Origin: CAVSWN01 sp046728115
GTDB taxonomy: Bacteria > Acidobacteriota > Vicinamibacteria > Vicinamibacterales > CAVVIG01
Direction: 5' to 3'
Assembly: GCA_046728115.1 (NCBI GenBank)
Contig: JBKPDW010000080.1
Coordinates: forward strand, 1 to 10,633
Length of the DNA: 10,633 nucleotides
Shown here: piece after piece, positions 5,278 through 10,633 of the stretch
Position numbering within the stretch: position 1 is the stretch's first letter
Layout: each line of letters opens with the position of its first letter
Notes under the pieces: model-generated
What the model saw: only the letters and a program-made list of their open reading frames with translations
What the model was told of the DNA's origin: nothing
Databases searched by the model: none
Position numbers and translations under genes: made by a program

Positions 5278-7788
5278 TCAGAACGTCACGCCCACCTGCA
5301 CCTGGTACGCACGCGGCGTGACGAAATGCGTGCCGCTGAACGTCGAGAGGAAGTTGTACAGCGCCTCCTTGTTGGTCAGATTGATGACACTGAATCGCAC
5401 TCGCACCTTCGCCCGATCGCTGTGGAACAGGTTGTCCGCGCCGACGCCGAGGTCGAGCAGATGCCGCGGTGCGACGCGCGGCGGATTATCAACATCGTCC
5501 GCCGTCCCGGGTGCCGGGACCCGGAGCCGGCTCGTGCTGAAATTGCTCGGCGTGCAATCCGCGTCCGTCAACTGTCGATCGAGAGACGCGGACACACCGC
5601 CGCAGCTCATGCCGATCGCCGCCTGTTGATCGGCTGTGAGCGCGAGCGCGTCGTCGACGCTGCCCACAGCACCCGCCACCAGACCCGAGTCGTAGCGCCA
5701 TGACAGCGCCGCCCACGCGCCGGCGGGCCTGTAGAAGACGTATTGAAAGTTCGCCGTGGAATTGAACTTCTGATCGTGGTCGATCCGGAAGTCGCCTTCG
5801 GGCGCTTCGAGCAGCACGCCGCCGGTCGCGGGCGGCGAGAAGATGGCGTTGGTGTGCGCCATCACGACGAAGGCGCTGAACCCGCCGTGCTCGACCAGGT
5901 TGATCCGGCCGGTAAATCCGTCGATCCGTGAGTGATCCCACGAGACCGGAAACGCAATCGGCGTGTTGAAGAGGACGCCGAAGTCGTAGCCGTTGTCGGT
6001 GTGCTTCTTGAAATACCCGAAATCGGCGACGACCCAGCGGCCGAACGCCTGTTGAATGCCGAACTCGCCCTGATTTCGTACGCCGGGCGGCGGCGGCGCC
6101 CCCTCGCCGACCAGTTCGCTGCTCGTACCGAAGCCGGCTGACAGGAGCAGGTTCTCGTTGTACGGCGTTTCGAGCGTCCGGCCATAGGAAGCACGGAAAA
6201 TCGTGCCGCTGCCCGGCACGGCATACGACACGCCGAGCCGTGGTTCCACGAGGGACTTCGACGTCAGCCCGTCGTAGTGGTCGAATCGTACACCCAGCTT
6301 GAACGTCGCTTCGCCCGCCTTGATCTCGTCCTGGACGTACGCCGCCTGCTCCTTAATGGTTTTTTCCGCGTCAAAGACGAACGGCGAGCCGCCGTTCGTC
6401 AGGTCGAAGGCGCCGAACGCCGCTTCGTCGAAGTTGCCGTCCTGGTCGGCGAACGATTCGTCGGTCGGGTCGGTGATGCCGAGCGTGAAATGTTCCTTCA
6501 GTTTCGTCGCGCTGATAGTCCCTCCGACCTTGAAATTGTTCGCGCCTGACGTGTAGGCCACGTCGACCTTCGCGCCAAAGTTCGTCAGCTTCCGATCCTG
6601 CGAGATCGTCGCCGGTATGTCGACGAACGGGTTCGAGCTCGGCGAATACGTCACGTGATCCTGACGAACGAACCCGTTCGCCGTGAAGAGCGTCTTCGAT
6701 CCGATCACCCGTGAATAGCCCGGCGCGATGTTGAAGGTCTTGATCTCCTGATGCTGGTCCTGATCGATCGTGTCAAAGGTGTTTGGCACGTCGAACGACG
6801 ATCGGCCGATGTGGACGTTCAGGTGAAATGTGTCGGAGTCCGACGGATGGACGTCGAGGCGGTTGAACAGCGACTGGTTGTTCCCCTCGCCGTGGAGCAC
6901 CGTGAATTCCGGCGGATCCAGATAGCGATCGGTTCGCATGCCGCTGACCGAGACAAAGTCGCCTACCGTGTGGGTGCCGCCACCAACATTGCCTTCAAAT
7001 GTCGGGCTCTTGAATGTTCCGTAGCCAGCCAGGACCGATCCCGTGGGCCTTGGCTGATCGAGGCCCGACTTCGTCACGATGTGCACGACGAGGCTGCTCT
7101 TATCGCCGTATTCAGCCGGGGCGACGCCGGTGATCACCTCCATCGACTGGACGGCATCGGACGAAATCTGGTTCGAGTAGATGCGGCTCTGCTGATCCGT
7201 TACCGGTTGGTTGTCGATGGAGAATTGCGTCTGGGCGTGATCGCCGATCGGATGGAAGAAGGAATTCGAATCGGCGACGACGCCGGGTGAGGCCATCATG
7301 ACGACCTGGTTCAGGCCGGCCGAACTCTCGATCGGCAGCCTCGCGATCAGGCTTTGATCGATGTCGGTGTGTGCACTCGGATCGCGTTCGAGCAGATCCT
7401 CGGCATGACCGACGACCTCCACCGATTCCGTCGCGCCGGCGAGCGCGAGCTGCAAATCGACCTCGATGGGGACGGCCGATCGCACGTCGACGTCACGTTC
7501 GAGGGTCTTGAACCCCTGGGCCTCGACCCTCAGGTGATAGGGATTCGGCGGCAGGTTGCGAAATAAGAATCTGCCCGCGGCGTCGGTCGTGGCGGTCCGG
7601 CTGAAGCCGGACACGGGATTTGCGATCTTCACCTCGACCGCCTGCATCACGCCGCCGGTCGGATCCTTCACGGTGCCCTGGACCGTGCCGGCGCCGCCCA
7701 GTTCCTGCGCATGGGCAGCTGCCGGCGCGGACAGGGTGAGAGACAAAGCGAGACCGAGAAGATTTACAACGACGCGGCACGTAGACAT
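5278..7788 (-). CDS. TonB-dependent outer-membrane receptor with carboxypeptidase-regulatory-like domain
   Basis: The product is 836 residues from the ATG at 7788; an in-frame TTG at 7803 is less likely because the ATG gives a clean signal peptide (residues 1-27, ending AHA before QEL) and has AGAGG just upstream. Residues 34-115 form a CarboxypepD_reg-like beta domain (GTVKDPTGGVMQAVEV, then DAAGRFLFRNLPP). A plug domain follows at about 120-235 (SVEVVG, IDNQPVTDQQ, SMEVITGVAPAEYGDKSS, IVTKSG). The rest is a beta barrel that ends with a C-terminal aromatic residue (QVQVGVTF), as expected for outer-membrane insertion. It should import a ligand by TonB-coupled energy. The ligand is unknown: receptors of this style in Acidobacteriota are often linked with glycans, but the ATPase gene 22 bases downstream points to a metal or metal chelate (inference). 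The barrel holds a cysteine pair near its C-terminal third (SCGG and ADCT) that may form a disulfide. Confidence 0.93.
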   Translation of the reverse strand: MSTCRVVVNLLGLALSLTLSAPAAAHAQELGGAGTVQGTVKDPTGGVMQAVEVKIANPVSGFSRTATTDAAGRFLFRNLPPNPYHLRVEAQGFKTLERDVDVRSAVPIEVDLQLALAGATESVEVVGHAEDLLERDPSAHTDIDQSLIARLPIESSAGLNQVVMMASPGVVADSNSFFHPIGDHAQTQFSIDNQPVTDQQSRIYSNQISSDAVQSMEVITGVAPAEYGDKSSLVVHIVTKSGLDQPRPTGSVLAGYGTFKSPTFEGNVGGGTHTVGDFVSVSGMRTDRYLDPPEFTVLHGEGNNQSLFNRLDVHPSDSDTFHLNVHIGRSSFDVPNTFDTIDQDQHQEIKTFNIAPGYSRVIGSKTLFTANGFVRQDHVTYSPSSNPFVDIPATISQDRKLTNFGAKVDVAYTSGANNFKVGGTISATKLKEHFTLGITDPTDESFADQDGNFDEAAFGAFDLTNGGSPFVFDAEKTIKEQAAYVQDEIKAGEATFKLGVRFDHYDGLTSKSLVEPRLGVSYAVPGSGTIFRASYGRTLETPYNENLLLSAGFGTSSELVGEGAPPPPGVRNQGEFGIQQAFGRWVVADFGYFKKHTDNGYDFGVLFNTPIAFPVSWDHSRIDGFTGRINLVEHGGFSAFVVMAHTNAIFSPPATGGVLLEAPEGDFRIDHDQKFNSTANFQYVFYRPAGAWAALSWRYDSGLVAGAVGSVDDALALTADQQAAIGMSCGGVSASLDRQLTDADCTPSNFSTSRLRVPAPGTADDVDNPPRVAPRHLLDLGVGADNLFHSDRAKVRVRFSVINLTNKEALYNFLSTFSGTHFVTPRAYQVQVGVTF

Positions 7789-7906
7789 AGCACCTCTTTT
7801 CAAAAGCCGGGGATGGCGATTCGATCCGCCGCAACGTACTCAAGTCCGCGGATCCTGACGACCGGAAGCACATCAGCGGCTCGATTGGGCGGATGAAGGA
7901 GGGCCC

Positions 7907-7946
7907 GTCGCCCATGAGTGGGCGGCGCGTGCGGCCCACTGAGTGG
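7907..7946. repeat. Two related dyads between the receptor and kinase genes
   Basis: GTCGCCCA (7907-7914) pairs with TGGGCGGC (7919-7926) around a TGAG loop, with one G-T wobble. A related sequence follows at 7935-7946, CCCACTGAGTGG. The two share CCCA, TGAG and TGG in order, with starts about 24 bases apart. Paired dyads in a divergent promoter region are a common arrangement for a dimeric regulator. They do not resemble the LytTR-domain direct repeats I know. Confidence 0.4.
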
Positions 7947-7969
7947 ACAACTCCGGTCCGACGTACGGC

Positions 7970-7995
7970 GCCCGGCCGCCGAAAAGCGGCCGGGC
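7970..7995 (+). promoter_or_regulatory. Perfect 10-base-pair GC hairpin upstream of the sensor kinase
   Basis: GCCCGGCCGC (7970-7979) and GCGGCCGGGC (7986-7995) are exact complements around a six-base CGAAAA loop. The stem is almost all G and C, so it would be very stable in RNA. No T run follows, so it is not a standard intrinsic terminator. It lies 73 bases before the chosen start of the kinase gene and argues for a structured 5' leader there and against the longer GTG-initiated reading from 7943. Confidence 0.6.
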
Positions 7996-8068
7996 ACAGC
8001 CGTTCACCGCCGTGGACCAGCCGGTTGTGGGCTTCTGCTACCCGGATGCCGCCGGACACCGTAGGGTA

Positions 8069-9991
8069 ATGACGCGAATGGGCGAGCTTCTGAATCTGGT
8101 CGGCTTGAGCCTGGGCGTCGCGCTCTACACGATGCTGCTCGTCATGGTCGTGCGTTCCGGGCGGGGGCAGACCTGGCGCTCCCGCGTCGATCCCCTGCTG
8201 CTCGTCATGTCGCTGCTCGGACTTGTTTGGAACCTGTTTGCGCTGCCTGCGTACGAGCTGCCGAAGGTCGGCATCACCGGACCGTTTCCCTTTCTGGTCG
8301 CCGTGGGGTTCTGCGCCCTCGGGTTCCTTCCCGCCGTCGTCGTCCATTCGGTGATTCGCGGCGATCGCGAGGGTGGCCGCGGACGCGTCAAACGATCGAT
8401 CGCCGCCGTCGCCTACGTCGTGAGTGTCGTCGCGGCGACTCTGCAGCTCGAGGCCGCCTGGACCGGCGCGCGCGTCCCATCGCGCCTTGGCATGGAGATC
8501 CTCACGTACACCTTCGTGGCGCTGATCCTGCCGCTCGCCGCCGTCACGCGCGGCCAGCCCGGCGCGCGACGCGCGCTGTGGGTGGCCGCCTTGGCGGCGT
8601 TCGCGGTCTCTGCGCTTCACCTGAGCCGGTTTCATGATGGCGGCACGTCGTGGCCCGTGGAACTCCTTGGCCACCACGCTTCGGTGCCCCTGGCCTTCGC
8701 CATCCTTTATCAGGACTATCCATTCGCGCTCGCGGATCTATTTCTGAAGCGCGCGTTGGCATTGCTCGCCCTCGTCATCGTGACCTTTACGGCGGTCGCG
8801 ACCCTGGGCGCTGAATCATCAGCGATGGCGCAGCTCATCGATCGCGACCCATGGCGGGGCGGCGTGATCGTCGCCGTGTGGCTTGCGGTCGCCCTCCTGT
8901 ATCCGATCCTTCGCCGCGGATCGTCCTGGTTCGTCGACGCGATCGTGCTGCGCCGGCCCGACTATCGGTCGCTTCGGAACTCGATCGCGCGAATGGTGCA
9001 GGAATACGACGACGTTTCCACGATTCTGGCGGAGGTCTGTCGCGTGCTCGCACCGGCGCTGACGGCGCGCGAGGTGACCTGGCACGAATATCGACTCGCC
9101 GCGGACGATGACATCAACGACGCGTCGAGGATGCCCCCCGCATCAAACCTCGTCGTGGTTCCCACAGGCGAGCCGCTGCGCTACGCGATTCGAATCGGCG
9201 ATCTGATGGGCGGGCGCCGACTGCTGTCGGACGATCTGCGCATGCTCGAGGCCGTCGCGACCCTCGTGGCACGGAGAATCGACGCGATTCGCATCACGAA
9301 CGAACGCTACGACCGCGAGCTCCGCGAGGAGGAGATCGGGAAGCTCGCCACGGAAGCCGAGCTCCGGGCGCTGCGCGCGCAGATCAATCCTCACTTCCTG
9401 TTCAATGCGCTGACGACGATCGGCTACCTGATCGAAGCCGCGCCAGTACGAGCGCTCGAGACGTTGATGCGGCTGACGGCGCTCCTGCGCGCGGTGCTCC
9501 GCTCAGAAGGCGAATTCACGTCTCTCGAACGGGAGCTGGACGTAGTCGAGTCGTACCTCGACATCGAGCGTGCCCGATTCGAAGAGCGGCTGCGCGTCAC
9601 GATTGACGTGCCCAAGGCGGCTCGCGGCATTCGCATCCCGCCGCTTATCCTGCAGCCTCTGGTTGAAAACGCCGTGAAGCATGGCATCGCGAAGAAACAG
9701 CGTGGCGGCGAGATCACGGTGCGGGCCAGGCTTCGCGCCACCGGCACTTCGACGAACGACCTGGTGCTGACGGTGATCGACACAGGAGCGGGGACAACGG
9801 CTGAAACGATCGCACTCGGTCGGGCCATGGGCGTGGGTCTGCGAAACGTCGAGCGCCGTCTCGAATGTCAGTACGGGAGGGACGCGTCCGTCTCCGTTCG
9901 AACCGCTCCAGGTGAGGGCACCGTCGTCGAATTGCATATGCCCGTCCGTTCGAGAGCCGCCGACAGAGACCTGGCCGAGACGATCTCATGA
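8069..9991 (+). CDS. LytS/YehU-type multi-pass sensor histidine kinase
   Basis: The product is 640 residues from the ATG at 8069. The frame is open back to a GTG at 7943, but that extension is hydrophilic, lacks a ribosome binding site and covers the GC hairpin; the ATG at 8078 is also possible. Residues 1-285 form about eight membrane helices, an N-terminal sensor of unknown ligand. Residues 300-410 look like a GAF-type cytoplasmic domain, and 412-437 are a helical linker. The His_kinase domain (PF06580) has the phosphoacceptor block QINPHFLFNAL, with H442. The ATPase domain has the N-box LVENAVKHG (N534), a G1 box DTGAG (571-575, with Thr where Asn is more usual) and GVGLRNVERRL (588-598). 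It should autophosphorylate and pass the phosphate to the LytTR regulator, whose start codon overlaps its stop (ATGA). It diverges from the TonB receptor gene, which may be a target (inference). Confidence 0.93.
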   Translation: MTRMGELLNLVGLSLGVALYTMLLVMVVRSGRGQTWRSRVDPLLLVMSLLGLVWNLFALPAYELPKVGITGPFPFLVAVGFCALGFLPAVVVHSVIRGDREGGRGRVKRSIAAVAYVVSVVAATLQLEAAWTGARVPSRLGMEILTYTFVALILPLAAVTRGQPGARRALWVAALAAFAVSALHLSRFHDGGTSWPVELLGHHASVPLAFAILYQDYPFALADLFLKRALALLALVIVTFTAVATLGAESSAMAQLIDRDPWRGGVIVAVWLAVALLYPILRRGSSWFVDAIVLRRPDYRSLRNSIARMVQEYDDVSTILAEVCRVLAPALTAREVTWHEYRLAADDDINDASRMPPASNLVVVPTGEPLRYAIRIGDLMGGRRLLSDDLRMLEAVATLVARRIDAIRITNERYDRELREEEIGKLATEAELRALRAQINPHFLFNALTTIGYLIEAAPVRALETLMRLTALLRAVLRSEGEFTSLERELDVVESYLDIERARFEERLRVTIDVPKAARGIRIPPLILQPLVENAVKHGIAKKQRGGEITVRARLRATGTSTNDLVLTVIDTGAGTTAETIALGRAMGVGLRNVERRLECQYGRDASVSVRTAPGEGTVVELHMPVRSRAADRDLAETIS

Positions 9992-10633
9992 CCGCCTCTC
10001 TCCGGGTTGTCGTGGCCGATGACGAACGACCCGCGCGATCGTTTCTCCTCGCGCTGCTGCGATCGTTCGACGACGTGGTAGTCGTGGGCGAGGCCGCGTC
10101 AGGGAAGGACGCCGTGGCCATCATCCAGAAGGAACGGCCCGATCTGGCCCTGCTCGACTGGCAGATGCCGGAACTGGATGGCGCCGGCGTCGTTCGTGCG
10201 ATCGGCAAACAGATGCTTCCGCTCGTCGCGTTCGTCACGGCGTACGACGAGTACGCCGTCCGTGCGTTCGAAGTCAACGCGGTCGATTATTTGTTGAAGC
10301 CGGTCGAGAAAAAGCGCCTTCGGGAGACGCTGAACCGGGCGATCGAGCGAATCGAGCATGCCGCCATCGTGGAGGAGCAGGCGGCGCGAGTCGACGCCGC
10401 GATCGACGCGTATGAAGCGGCCGCGAAGCAGCCATATCTGGAGCGGATTCCGGTCCGCCACCGGGGCGAGGTCATCATCGTGCCCGTCAATCAGATTGCC
10501 GCGATCGTCGCCGACGGCGAGCTGCTTCACATCACGACCATCCGCAACGAGCGCCACACCATCACCTATCGCCTGAAGGACATCGAGCAGCGGTTGAATC
10601 CGGCGAAATTCATTCGACTGAGCCGCGGCACCC
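9988..10633 (+). CDS. LytTR-family response regulator (3' end off the window)
   Basis: The ATG at 9988 overlaps the kinase stop (ATGA at 9988-9991), so translation is probably coupled. Visible are 215 codons, running off the right edge. Residues 6-125 are a receiver domain with the acidic pair D11-D12, phosphoacceptor D57 (LALLDWQMPELDG), T84 and K104-P105 (DYLLKPVEKKRL). A helical linker covers about 112-150. From about 154 a LytTR DNA-binding domain begins (RIPVRHRGEVIIVPVNQIA, then AIVADGELLHITT, and FIRLSRGT at the edge). The domain is nearly complete; perhaps 30-40 residues are missing. Such proteins bind direct repeats in promoters after phosphorylation. It is the evident partner of the upstream kinase. 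Its targets are not proven, but the divergent TonB receptor-ATPase unit and its own promoter are the nearest candidates. Confidence 0.95.
   Translation, partial: MTASLRVVVADDERPARSFLLALLRSFDDVVVVGEAASGKDAVAIIQKERPDLALLDWQMPELDGAGVVRAIGKQMLPLVAFVTAYDEYAVRAFEVNAVDYLLKPVEKKRLRETLNRAIERIEHAAIVEEQAARVDAAIDAYEAAAKQPYLERIPVRHRGEVIIVPVNQIAAIVADGELLHITTIRNERHTITYRLKDIEQRLNPAKFIRLSRGT

Noticed and set aside
4767..5321. Plus-strand open frame of 184 codons opposite the ATPase gene
   Set aside because: It is a shadow frame within a gene with intact P-type ATPase motifs; its product is charged and low in complexity.
7943..8068. N-terminal extension of the sensor kinase from the GTG at 7943
   Set aside because: There is no ribosome binding site, the extension is hydrophilic before the first membrane helix, and it would translate through the perfect GC hairpin.
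7493..8677. Long minus-strand open frame of 394 codons across the receptor-kinase gap
   Set aside because: It overlaps the start of the TonB receptor gene and the sensor kinase gene, both clearly real. Its product is Arg/Gly/Asp-rich low-complexity sequence typical of the reverse frame of GC-rich genes.

Overview
The window looks like a chromosomal piece of a GC-rich, Gram-negative, soil-type bacterium. A TonB-dependent receptor with an N-terminal carboxypeptidase-regulatory-like domain, a LytS-type kinase with a LytTR regulator, and the protein style overall suggest Acidobacteriota (Vicinamibacteria-like). That placement is inference from gene style; no marker gene is present. I see no rRNA, tRNA, CRISPR array or transposase.

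Left part (1-1668, minus strand). The most interesting unit is a two-gene operon that runs off the left edge. Its first gene (387-1331) encodes a free-standing protein resembling the C-terminal domain of PatG-type cyanobactin maturation proteases, with no subtilisin domain. Twenty-eight bases downstream, behind a strong ribosome binding site, is a small, so far incomplete gene (1-358). It encodes a conserved-looking N-terminal leader (MPGFTAE...YK..HHYR), Gly-Gly pairs, an eight-cysteine hydrophobic core and a polyglycine tail that continues past the edge. Together they look like a RiPP-like precursor plus a PatG-family partner. About 330 bases without a gene lie upstream, with a candidate promoter and a perfect inverted repeat.

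Middle left (1669-3281). A small SpoIIAA/STAS-like protein (minus) diverges from an AraC-family regulator (plus). The AT-rich gap between them holds an inverted repeat that can pair with the regulator's ribosome binding site, and a possible ten-codon upstream reading frame.

Middle right (3372-7788, minus strand). A TonB-dependent outer-membrane receptor is followed after 22 bases by a P1B-type ATPase. The ATPase has all catalytic motifs but an altered metal-site motif in the membrane (GAC in place of CPC), an unusual HxxSE in the last helix and no N-terminal metal-binding domain. The pairing suggests transport of a metal or metal complex of unknown identity.

Right part (8069-10633, plus strand). 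Diverging from the receptor, a multi-pass LytS/YehU-type sensor kinase overlaps by ATGA a LytTR response regulator that is cut by the right edge. The gap between receptor and kinase holds three hairpin-forming or dyad sequences, so this pair may control the receptor-ATPase unit, itself, or both.
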